Shown here: piece after piece, positions 20,079 to 29,000 of the stretch
How positions within the stretch are numbered: the first letter of the stretch is position 1
Layout of the letters: each line of letters starts with the position of its first letter
Source: Streptomyces sp. NBC_01788
Lineage (GTDB): Bacteria > Actinomycetota > Actinomycetes > Streptomycetales > Streptomycetaceae
DNA length: 64,000 bases
NCBI RefSeq assembly: GCF_035917575.1
Contig: NZ_CP109090.1
Location: 3,038,001-3,102,000 of the forward strand
Direction: 5' to 3'
Notes under the pieces: generated by a model
What the model was told of the DNA's origin: nothing
Seen by the model: the letters and a program-made list of their open reading frames with translations, nothing else
The model's database searches: none
Made by a program: the position numbers and the translations under genes

Positions 20079-21305
20079 ATGACCCGAGCACCTCATCCGG
20101 ACGCACACCAGGATCAGCCCGTCATCGTCGATCTTTTCGCGGGACCGGGCGGCCTGGACATCGCGGCCGAGGTGCTTGAAGTACCCACTATCGGCGTCGA
20201 ATGGGAAGCATCGACCCGAGCAACCCGGAAAGCCGCCGGTCTACGTACCACCAAGGTCCGCGACGTGGCGGAACTGAATCCACTCGACCCCGAGGTTCGC
20301 TCAGCCCGCGTCCTCACCGGGGGCCCGCCTTGCCAGACCTACTCCGTGGCAGGCAACCGTGAGGGGCACAACGCCCTCGAAGAGGTGCAGGAGCTGGCCT
20401 GGCTCGTGGGAGAGAGCCCGAACGTCGAGAAATTGGACAAGGCCTGGGCGGAGGTCAAGCGGAGAGCCGTCGCCCTGTCCTGGGCCGACGAGCGCACCGG
20501 ACTCGTCCTTCAACCCCTGCGCTGGATCGTCGAGAAAATACTCAAGGCACCCGCACCCTACGAGGCGGTCGTTCTGGAGCAGGTTCCCACCGTGCTTCCC
20601 GTGTGGGAGGAATACGTCAAGATTCTCCGTCTGCGCGGATACGACGCGGATTGCCGCATCCTGCACACCGAGGAATATGGGGTGCCGCAAACACGCCGCC
20701 GCGCGGTGCTGATTGCCCGTTACCGGGGTGAATCCGGCGGCCAGGGCATCGAGTTCCCACCCCTGACACACCAGCGCTATCGCAAGGGAGCGAAACGCCT
20801 CCCCACAACGAAGGAAGGCGCGACGCCAACGATCGACCGCCGGCAGAACCCGCTCTTCGAGACCCCTGCCGCCACCAACCCATTGCCCTGGGCCTCCATG
20901 GGCGACACGCTCAAGGACTCACGTTCCACGGACTTCGTCGTCCTCTCCAACTACGGAGAAGGGGGGAATCCCAAGAAGCGGGGGCGTCGCACCTCCCATA
21001 CGCCGGCCGCCACCGTCACCGGCAAGGTGCGCCGCAACAGGGTGTACGACCTCAAGGGCTTCGATGCGGACGGTGAACCTGAACTGGGTGCGGAACAAGA
21101 TCGCTTCACGTTCCGCGAGGCCGGCCTTCTGCAGACCTTTCCGGCTGACTACCCCTGGCAGGGCACCGATGTCGCGCAGCAAATCGGTAACGCGATCCCG
21201 CCGCTCCTGGCCGTACACATTCTGTGCACGGCACTGGAGTTGGACGATCAGCGCAAGCAGCAAGCCATCGAAGCGCTGAATTCTTGGCGGCCTCCCCGCG
21301 TGTAG
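20079..21305 (+). CDS. C5-cytosine DNA methyltransferase (catalytic motifs intact)
   Basis: A 408-residue enzyme: motif I IVDLFAGPGGLDIAAEVL, motif IV TGGPPCQTYSVAGN with nucleophile Cys85, motif VI as VVLEQVPTVLP (the Glu is kept, the usual ENV is EQV), motif VIII EEYGVPQTRRRAVLIA, a variable target-recognition region at about 220-330, and motifs IX/X REAGLLQTFPADYPWQG and QQIGNAIPPLLAV. It transfers a methyl group to C5 of cytosine at an unknown site. ATG 20079 is chosen because the fold starts about 17 residues later; TACACT 8 nt upstream and no ribosome site suggest leaderless transcription. It would protect host DNA from the helicase/DrmB part of the island. Its end is 21 bp from a convergent operon. 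Confidence 0.92.
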   Translation: MTRAPHPDAHQDQPVIVDLFAGPGGLDIAAEVLEVPTIGVEWEASTRATRKAAGLRTTKVRDVAELNPLDPEVRSARVLTGGPPCQTYSVAGNREGHNALEEVQELAWLVGESPNVEKLDKAWAEVKRRAVALSWADERTGLVLQPLRWIVEKILKAPAPYEAVVLEQVPTVLPVWEEYVKILRLRGYDADCRILHTEEYGVPQTRRRAVLIARYRGESGGQGIEFPPLTHQRYRKGAKRLPTTKEGATPTIDRRQNPLFETPAATNPLPWASMGDTLKDSRSTDFVVLSNYGEGGNPKKRGRRTSHTPAATVTGKVRRNRVYDLKGFDADGEPELGAEQDRFTFREAGLLQTFPADYPWQGTDVAQQIGNAIPPLLAVHILCTALELDDQRKQQAIEALNSWRPPRV

Positions 21306-21326
21306 GACGCACAATCGGGGCCCGGA

Positions 21327-22208
21327 TCAGTCCTCCTCTGCTCCCTCCTCACCCTCTTCCTTCCCGCGCACGGGCGCGTCCGCGAACAACTCCGCGAAGT
21401 GATCCGTCAGGTGCTCCACCGAATCTTCAGGGGCGCGCTCCTCGGCAGGTCCGATGGGAAGAGGGCGGTGGTGCACGGAAAGCCCCTCTTCCCCCTCGTC
21501 GATCCATCTCTGCACAGCCCCGCTGTCCCGCTCCACGTCCAGCGCCATCACGTCGTACATCAGGGTTGCGGCTGCTGTGTTGACGGCCTTGGCCAGGGCG
21601 TTCGCCTCACGGCCCGTCCGCACGACCTCCCGCTCCAACAGGCGGACCACCGCCTGTGCCGTGGGCCGGTGGTCAATGACGTCCAACCTCAATGCCGTGT
21701 TCAGCATGTCCTGGTTACCGCAGGCGATGACGACCGGTTCGTAGTCGGGCCCGTTTCGGAACAACTCGGCCGACCACCAGAGGCGGGCGAAAGCCTGCTT
21801 GTGGTACGGACCCTTGAAGTACTTCGCGTTGACGGTCTTCTTCGATTCGGACAGATGCCGCCAGACCACGAAGTCGGGAGCGACGCCGAGGGCCAAGTAG
21901 TTCCACAACGCAGGGTCCGCGGCCTCCGCACGCGTCAGACGAAGAATCGCGTGCAGGCGCGGAGCGAGCCAGGCATCGGCCTGCGTCGGTCTCTCGTCCC
22001 GGTACGTGTACATCGCGTCATCGATCAGGTCCCGTATCGCACGCAGCCTCCGCCGAGGACTCTCCGGCATCGGCTCGGCGGCCTGGTTGAGGGCAATCAC
22101 GGGGACGTTGTCCTTCCCCGACAGCAATCCGTCCGAGACGAATCGCGCCGCGTTCTCGTCCGCGAGCCGAGCCAAGTACTCGGGCAGGTGATCAGGCCTC
22201 TCCGTCAT
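21327..22208 (-). CDS. DUF6339-like protein of the defence island
   Basis: A 293-residue soluble protein, last gene of a three-gene minus-strand operon; its ATG overlaps the stop of the previous gene (ATGA). The central block DAWLAPRLHAILRLTRAEAA, LWNYLALGVAPDFVVWRHL, KGPYHKQAFARLWWSAELFR and GNQDMLNTALRLDVIDHRPT matches what I recall of DUF6339. The C-terminus is acidic (GKEEGEEGAEED). Predominantly helical; no catalytic motif can be named. Context makes it an accessory part of the DISARM-related array. Confidence 0.6.
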   Translation of the reverse strand: MTERPDHLPEYLARLADENAARFVSDGLLSGKDNVPVIALNQAAEPMPESPRRRLRAIRDLIDDAMYTYRDERPTQADAWLAPRLHAILRLTRAEAADPALWNYLALGVAPDFVVWRHLSESKKTVNAKYFKGPYHKQAFARLWWSAELFRNGPDYEPVVIACGNQDMLNTALRLDVIDHRPTAQAVVRLLEREVVRTGREANALAKAVNTAAATLMYDVMALDVERDSGAVQRWIDEGEEGLSVHHRPLPIGPAEERAPEDSVEHLTDHFAELFADAPVRGKEEGEEGAEED

Positions 22209-23197
22209 GCCTCGTCCTCACGCTTGAGCTTGTCCAGGCCTCGTACGGTCTCCGAGAGCGCTCTGGGCACCTCGGCCCTTCGCATCGCCGCGTACTGGAT
22301 ACGCGGCTGCAGTTCGGTCCAGCCAGTCGCGCCCACACGCCGGCGGTGCACCTCACGCAAGGCGTCCTCAAGAGTCCGGTCGGGCACAACGTCGGGAAGC
22401 ATCTCCCTGAGCACTTCACCCTGCCATCCGTGCGGGAACAGCGGCGTGCCGTCGTCCTCGATCTCCAGGTCGCCGATGGCCGAGTGGAACACGGCGATCC
22501 AAACGTCGGCGGCCATCTGGGACACCAACAGTTCGTTGACCAGCCCCTCGGGCCCACGTCCCTCGGCACCGAGGACGTCCGTCATGCCCTCGAAGTCGGT
22601 GTTGATGTGCACGGTGGGCAGCGCCCCCGACGCGTTCACGATCCACGGAGCCTCGGTAAAGCTCCGCAGCCATTGTGGACCCTTGGCAAACCCGACTTCC
22701 TTGATGTCGAAGCTCTGCTCCCGTGTCGGAGTGTCGCCCCTTACATCGACGATCCAGTCGTCAGCTGCTTCCGCGATGATCCGTCCGGGCACCCCGTCGA
22801 CCGTGGCGACCACCTGGACGGTCAGTGTGGCGCGGTCGAAGAGGTCGGCGCGCAGCACCTGCAGTTCACCGCGCCATTCACGACCACCTTCCGCTTCGGG
22901 GACGAGCCTCGATGTGACACGGGTGTTGGTTGCCTTGTCCGTCAGCACCGCCACCACCACGACATCGGACCACGGGCCGTCCGGCTCTGTGGCCTTCGAA
23001 GGAATCGTCGCCGAGACGGTCAGCGTGGCGGTCTCCCAGCCCTCTGTCTCCGCCAAGCCAAGTGCTACAGCACGCTCGACCACGGAGCGCGCACGAGAGT
23101 CGAGCTGCTCACGGGGCTGCTCGGGCGCCTTGACCCTCACCGCGTCCACCCGCAGGGAGACAGTGCCGCGGAGGCGCGGGTAGGCAAACACTTTCAT
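22205..23197 (-). CDS. Uncharacterised defence-island protein
   Basis: A 330-residue protein starting MKVFAYPRLRGTVSLRVDAV. I do not recognise the family. The first 150 residues look beta-rich and repetitive in style (TATLTVSATIPSKATEPDGP, WSDVVVVAVLTDKATNTRVT, ATLTVQVVATVDGVPGRIIA), like a beta-sandwich; the C-terminal half is helical (LVNELLVSQMAADVWIAVFH, RTLEDALREVHRRRVG). No signal peptide, membrane helix or cysteine cluster is seen. It overlaps both neighbours by 4 bp and so is translated with the XRE-GHKL ATPase upstream and DUF6339-like protein downstream. Confidence 0.8.
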   Translation of the reverse strand: MKVFAYPRLRGTVSLRVDAVRVKAPEQPREQLDSRARSVVERAVALGLAETEGWETATLTVSATIPSKATEPDGPWSDVVVVAVLTDKATNTRVTSRLVPEAEGGREWRGELQVLRADLFDRATLTVQVVATVDGVPGRIIAEAADDWIVDVRGDTPTREQSFDIKEVGFAKGPQWLRSFTEAPWIVNASGALPTVHINTDFEGMTDVLGAEGRGPEGLVNELLVSQMAADVWIAVFHSAIGDLEIEDDGTPLFPHGWQGEVLREMLPDVVPDRTLEDALREVHRRRVGATGWTELQPRIQYAAMRRAEVPRALSETVRGLDKLKREDEA

Positions 23198-25323
23198 GAC
23201 CGGGCCTCCCCTTCACCAGCGCGCAGTTCGACGACGAGACCGCTCAGACTCGTTCTCACAGCATGTGTCGTGGGATCGGTCACGCCGCGGAATGTCGCGG
23301 AGCGCGCTCTGTCGGAAAAGCGCAGAGCGCCGTCCACCACCTGGCAGTTGTCCACACCAACAAGCTCGGCCCACGCGATGGTGGGACGCGGACCGGAGCG
23401 CACGTCGAACTTGGCCACCGGAACGAGCTGCCAGGTGTCGCCGCCGGTAGGAATCCTGATCTCACCGATCACCTGCCAGGCCCCGCCGTCGAGAACCTGA
23501 GCGTCCAACTCCTCCAATACCGGCAGCGTCGCCGCCGACAGCCGACGCTTCTTCGTCCCCGCGCCGACGGCCAGCTTCTGGGCAAGACGCCCTCCCCCCG
23601 CCTTGGACCTCCTCTTGGGACGGGCCACCAGCACCTTGATCGCCGCGTTGGTTTCGCGGGTGAGGGAGGCAATCCGCCGGTACGCCGAGCGCGAATAGGA
23701 CAGCGTCAGCTCTTCAGTCTGCCCCCACTTGTTGTGCTCCGGGGGTTCGGCTGCGCGCAGAAATGCCTCCGCCTCGGCGGCGAAGGGGGCCTCAGGTCCC
23801 GCTGCCGTACCGGTGAGCAGAACAGCCTGGAATGGGTTGACGGACAACGGCAAGCCGGGGACAGCGGCGTCCCGCACTGTCATACGGTTCCCACGCATCG
23901 CCGTGACGCGATTTGGCTTGCCGTCGGCATCCTCGGCATCCGTCACCAGAAGCACCGCGCGATGCTCGCCCAGAGAGGCTCGGTCACCGTCGCGAGCGGG
24001 CAGGCCGAGGGGTACGGTGGTCGCGACAACCTGTCCGGATTCCGTGAGCTGCTCCACGGTCGTACCGTCGAGAAACGCCTTCAGAGCACGCGTACGCGAA
24101 GGTTGGGTCACTGTGGGGTCCACGCGCTTCTCCTGGAGGACCTCTTCACCGTTTCGCATGGTGCGCACCGAGACCTCCAGGAGCGGCAGTTGGCCGCCGC
24201 CACCTGTCATCGCGGCCCAGAAATTCTTGCCCAGTGCTCGCACGAGCCTGTGGTGCATCCGCTGGATGCTGTCGTCGTCCTCGCCCTCGTCGCCACCGGG
24301 TGCGGCACTGGCGTCCGCGAGGCTCGCCACGTCGTGGGCTCCGACGATCAGGAACGACGTCCCGGGCTCGCCGCTCTTACGCTTGAGGTGAAGGGATTCC
24401 ACGGTCTTCTCGTCCGCCCACCAGGAACGCACCACGGAAGCTCCCGGCGAGTTCGGGTCAGGCCGCCCGAGCCACGCCGGCCCTGCCCATGATTTGCCGT
24501 GCACCTGACGCCATGGCAGGTCGAGGCGCCCTATGAGGCGGCGCTCGGTGCGCCCCTCGTGCGGTTCAGACAGCGTGGAGTTCATGAGTACGAGGCCGAG
24601 TCGACTGGTGGCCCACAGCGTGGCCTTGCCGAGGCCATACGAACCACCCGCCGAGCTACCGGACTTGTGACTGTCCAGCTGGCGTCTCACCACCGCCGCG
24701 AAGCGGCCGTCCTCGTAGTCGTCGCCCGTCAGACCTGCGGCGTTGTAGTCGTCCACCCGCAACAGCACAAGCCGGTCGTGCTCATACATGTCTCGCAGCC
24801 CCGCGTCGATGACCCTGCCGACCTTCTGCTCCTGGGCAGCAGCAGCCTCGTAGTGCGGGAAGAGGTCGTCCCACTGGATGGCCTCTCGGAATCTCGCAAG
24901 CATCTCACCGGTGAGCTCATGCAAGGTGTAGCGCACGCGCACAGGTTGACCGTTGGCGGCCAGGCGTTCGTCGAGACTGTTCTGACAGGTCTCGCGAGCC
25001 AGCACCTCGACGTCTGCGTCGAAGGCGAAGGCCGCAGCATTGCCCAACTCCCGGCCACCGTCGGCGTGTCCGGGACGGTGGTACCAACCGACGGGGAGGC
25101 CGGCCTGGGTGTCGGTGGTGCGGGTGTGCACCGTGGCCAGATCGGTGTTCAAGGCCATGGCGATACGTTCGATCGTCTCGGGCCGAGGGGCGGCCCGCCC
25201 GGTGATCCACGCCGAGACCGCAGCACGCGTCACCTCCACGGCCTGGGCCAGCTCGGTTTGCGTCATGTCGGCGAGCTTCAACTGCCTCGCCAACCATGGA
25301 CCGAAGTCCTCGGCTGCTTCCAT
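23194..25323 (-). CDS. XRE helix-turn-helix / GHKL ATPase fusion protein
   Basis: A 709-residue protein, first gene of the minus-strand operon. Residues 10-62 are an XRE helix-turn-helix (MTQTELAQAVEVTRAAVSAW, then RPETIERIAMALNT). Residues about 100-260 carry GHKL ATPase motifs: N-box LARETCQNSLDER (109-120), the Asp motif VLLRVDDYNAAGLTG, and the glycine-rich lid SSAGGSYGLGKATLWATS (223-240). The rest resembles the long transducer part of MORC/HSP90-like ATPases in defence islands, ending in beta-rich sequence. ATG 25323 has AGGTG just upstream; GTG 25329 is an alternative. The DNA-binding domain and the inverted repeat at 25399-25425 suggest that it represses its own operon. Confidence 0.82.
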   Translation of the reverse strand: MEAAEDFGPWLARQLKLADMTQTELAQAVEVTRAAVSAWITGRAAPRPETIERIAMALNTDLATVHTRTTDTQAGLPVGWYHRPGHADGGRELGNAAAFAFDADVEVLARETCQNSLDERLAANGQPVRVRYTLHELTGEMLARFREAIQWDDLFPHYEAAAAQEQKVGRVIDAGLRDMYEHDRLVLLRVDDYNAAGLTGDDYEDGRFAAVVRRQLDSHKSGSSAGGSYGLGKATLWATSRLGLVLMNSTLSEPHEGRTERRLIGRLDLPWRQVHGKSWAGPAWLGRPDPNSPGASVVRSWWADEKTVESLHLKRKSGEPGTSFLIVGAHDVASLADASAAPGGDEGEDDDSIQRMHHRLVRALGKNFWAAMTGGGGQLPLLEVSVRTMRNGEEVLQEKRVDPTVTQPSRTRALKAFLDGTTVEQLTESGQVVATTVPLGLPARDGDRASLGEHRAVLLVTDAEDADGKPNRVTAMRGNRMTVRDAAVPGLPLSVNPFQAVLLTGTAAGPEAPFAAEAEAFLRAAEPPEHNKWGQTEELTLSYSRSAYRRIASLTRETNAAIKVLVARPKRRSKAGGGRLAQKLAVGAGTKKRRLSAATLPVLEELDAQVLDGGAWQVIGEIRIPTGGDTWQLVPVAKFDVRSGPRPTIAWAELVGVDNCQVVDGALRFSDRARSATFRGVTDPTTHAVRTSLSGLVVELRAGEGEARS

Positions 25324-25385
25324 GGTCACCTGCTCTCAGGTCTTGCTCCACTTGCGTCGGACGGCAAGCCCACGATACCTACGCC

Positions 25386-25425
25386 TTTGACAACACACCT
25401 CATGTCAAACGACCTTTGACATGAG
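25386..25425 (-). promoter_or_regulatory. Perfect inverted repeat, likely operator of the XRE-GHKL gene
   Basis: CTCATGTCAAA (25399-25409) and TTTGACATGAG (25415-25425) are perfect 11-bp arms around CGACC. An additional half-site TTTGACA lies at 25386-25392. The site sits about 75 bp ahead of the XRE-GHKL start, in its promoter region, and the same TTGACA strings could also serve as -35 elements. Confidence 0.7.
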
Positions 25426-26011
25426 CCTCGACCGCGAAGACATCGCCTCGCGACACGATTCCCGCACATTGTCCCATTTCATGCATCGAAGCGACCCCCC
25501 TGGACCTGGGCGCACGGTCGCCCCCAAGTCGCCTTGCAGAAACGGGACATGGCCAAGTACAGTCGACGCAGCGGCCCCACCCGCCTCGGAAGAAACCATT
25601 CTCCGACGCCCTGGTAGAAGCGTGCCGTCTTCTTCTCGTCGAGTCGCCCGATGGCACACATACACAACGGCGTGCGGCCATTTTTTTCCGCATTCCGTAT
25701 TCTGTTACCCGACCCCTTCAGGCGCATTTCTCGCTGCCCCACTGACCGGGTAGGCATGGCCCGAATTGAAGCAGCACTCCACGTAGCTCTCCAGCAGAAG
25801 ACGCAGGCCGTCGAAGCTATTGTCATGCCCGGATCGATGCCACATGAAGTTTCCTGAAGAGTAAGTCACGCGATTCCGGAACCGTCCTCACAGCAGCTGC
25901 GTCCGTTTGATCACCTGCACGTTTCATCACGCCTGACATGACGTCGCCTCCGGGGCTCCGGCGATCCCCACACGCCTTCCCACCAGGTCATCACCCCAGG
26001 ATCGGAGTTCT
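25426..26011. other. Long non-coding stretch between the two defence operons
   Basis: These 586 bases are lower in GC than the surroundings, include a run of seven T at about 25680-25688, and hold no frame with convincing codon use. Short frames of 60-110 codons exist on both strands but lack coding bias. The region must contain the promoter of the large plus-strand operon starting at 26012; I cannot place it. It may encode a small RNA or be the relic of an insertion. Confidence 0.6.
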
Positions 26012-29000
26012 GTGTCTCCCGAACTGACCCCCATGCTCAAGACCGTGGTCGATCAGTCCTCCCGCGTCCTCAAGACGTACGCGGTCGATCCCGGCCTCAT
26101 TCCGGAGCATGCGAACGGAGAAAGACGGATCACCCAAGGCGGTTACGGTGATCGACAGCTCTTCGAACTGGTCCAGAACGCTGCGGACGAAATCGCCGCC
26201 GCGCCCGGCGGTTCTGTCCACGTCGTCCTCACGAACACCCATCTCTACTGCGCGAACGAGGGAACCGCCGTCACACCTGAAGGGGCCGAGACGATTCTCC
26301 GGATGAGCATGTCGCGGAAACGCGGCGGCCAGATCGGACGTTTCGGGGTCGGCGTGAAGTCCGTGCTCGTCGTGACGGACACCCCACAATTCTTCAGTCG
26401 CACCGGATCCTTCGGCTTCGATCGTGAGTGGGCCTACGAGAAGATCCGTTCCGTACCCGAGGTCAAGGCCAGGCTCGGCGAGGAGTTCGAGGCGCCCGTG
26501 TTGCGCATGGCCCGTCCCCTGGACGAAGCCGTCGAACGTGCCGCCGACCCTGTACTCGACGAACTCCTCGGCTGGGCGACCACCGTCGTCCGCCTCCCGC
26601 TGCTCGACGGCGCCGCCGATCGGCTCGACCAGGACATGCACGGTGGGAAGTCGGCCGGCAGCCGGGAGGAGTTCCCTGTCGGATTCCAGCTGTTCTCTCC
26701 GCACGTCGCCAAGGTGATCCTGGAGGACCGTCGCCCGCGTCCTGTCGTGCGGCGGACCCTCACCGTCGAACGGGATCAGGGGCTGCACACCGTACGTGAG
26801 GAGCGCCCTGGCCGGCCTCCTTCGGCCAGCCGGTGGCGGGTATTCACTCTCACCCATGAGCCGACCGGAGCCGCTCGTTCCAGCGCGGGGGAGCTGCATG
26901 ACCGTGTCTCTCTCGACATCTCGTGGGCCGTGCGCGAGTACGAGGAGGAGACCGCCGGAATCATGTCATCGCCCAAGGGGCGGGGCCGGTTCTGGTCGTT
27001 CTTCCCGACCAAGTACGAGATGACGCTGAGCGGGATCCTCAACGGAGCCTGGAAGACCAACGAGGATCGACAGAACCTGCTGGACTCCTCTCCGTTCAAC
27101 CAGGAGATGATCCGAGTGGCAGCCCGACTGGTGGTCGAGTCCCTGCCCGGCCTGGCGCCCGCCGAGGATCCGGCCGCGTACCTTCCGCTTCTTCCCGGTC
27201 GTGCCCGCGAGTCCGAGACCGTCAGTTGGGCCGATCGCTATCTCACCGAACGGATCTGGGAGGCCACCGCCCATCGTCCGTCGCTGCCGGACCAGGACGG
27301 CCGGCTGTGCGTACCTCGCGACCTGAACATCCACCCGTCGCTCGGCAAGGACAACAAGTCGCTGGTCCGCTGGCTGACCCTGTGGAATTCGTACCCCGGA
27401 CGGCCCACGAACTGGCTGCACCCGTCCGTGGAGGCCACGGATCTCCGCGCCGGCAAGGTGGAGCACATCCTGAAGGCCGCCAAGCGCCAGCGTGCCTCGG
27501 TAAGGGAGTGGTTGGAGGCCCTGGTCACCGACGGCACCGCCGGGGCGTCCGCCACCGCCGTCCGCATCGTCGCCGACATGGTTCAGTCGTCCTCGCCGTA
27601 CGCGGACGAGGCCCGCACCGCGCGGATCGTGCTGACCGAGGAACACGGCATGGTTGCCCCGGTCGTCGGCAAGGTGTTCCGCCGTACCGACCAGGACGGG
27701 CTGCGCGAGTCCCTCGTGTACATCGACACCGCTCTGTCCGACGACCCGTCGCTTGCGAGCTCACTTGCCGTGCTCGGCATCCGTGACGCCGATGTCCGGG
27801 GCCGCTTCGTCAGCGTGCTGGAGCAGGGCTTCACCTCGTACGGCCCACAGGAGTGGACGCGGTTCTGGGAGCTGTTCCACCACGCTGGCAGCAGCCACCT
27901 GTCGCACGAGGTGGTCCGGCGTGTGCCCGAGCCGCTGCGGACGCTGTACGTGCGCACCTCGGACGGGCGCTTCCGACCGATGCGTGACTGCTTGCTGCCC
28001 GGCCCGGTCGTGTCGTCGGAAACGGACCCTTCCGTCACGGTCGACGACCGATTCCACTCCGACGACATGGCCTTCTTCCGCGAAGTGGGTCTGCGCGATC
28101 GGCCCACAGGGGGGCACCGCCCCGAGCAGGAGCCGTGGTTCGAGCAGTATCGCGAGGGCATGCACAAGGGGTACTGCGCGACCCTGCCCAACCAGGCGTC
28201 CCGCCCAACGCTTGCCCGGATCAAGTTGGAGGGTGCCGCAGTCGGCGGGCCGTTGCACCTGCTGCCCGAACTGTCGAAGGAGGCCCGGGCCAACTTCCTC
28301 AAGGCGTTGCCCGAGGAGGCCCTCGTCGACAACTGGACGCTGCAGGTCGGTGCACAGGTCGGTACCCGTCGGGCCGTGGCCTCGCCGATGCGCTGGATGC
28401 TGAAGCGGCACGGCCGGGTCCCGACATCGCAAGGAATCCGCCCCATCGCCGAGGCCGTCGGCCCACAGCTCGCCGCCTACAGCGACGTGCTGCCGGTCGC
28501 GCAGATCAGCGCCGAGAAGGCCCGGAAGCTTCGTCTGGCCACCAGCGTCGAAGACGTGCCCGACTCCTTCTGGGACCAGCTCCTGGAAAAGCTCCAGCAC
28601 AGCGAGGACGACGCCTTCGTCGGCAATACGTACGTTCTTCTGACGCGCTTGGAGGTGTCCTTTCCCGACTCGCTCACGCGGTGCCGCATCGGCGACGAGT
28701 GGGGCACACGCCCCGACGGCGAGATCGCTGTCGCTTCATCGCAGGAGGAGTATCGGGCCCTGCGCTCTGAAGGACTGCCCGCGCTGCTGGCCGCGTCGGC
28801 CGAGGACGCCGCGCTGCTCGTCAAGCAGTGGGGGATGCTGCCGTACGCCGATGTGATCAGCCGCGAGACCCGGCATGAACCCGCCGGCGAACCGGTCCCG
28901 CTCAAGGAGGCGTACCCCACGCTCCGACAGATGCGCGGTTCGCAGGTGGACCAGTACGCGCTGCTGCGGTGCAAGGTACTCGAAGAAGTGACGCGAACCC

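Noticed and set aside
25651..25857. 68-codon plus-strand open frame in the defence-island gap
   Set aside because: No ribosome site, no GC bias at third positions and no recognisable family.
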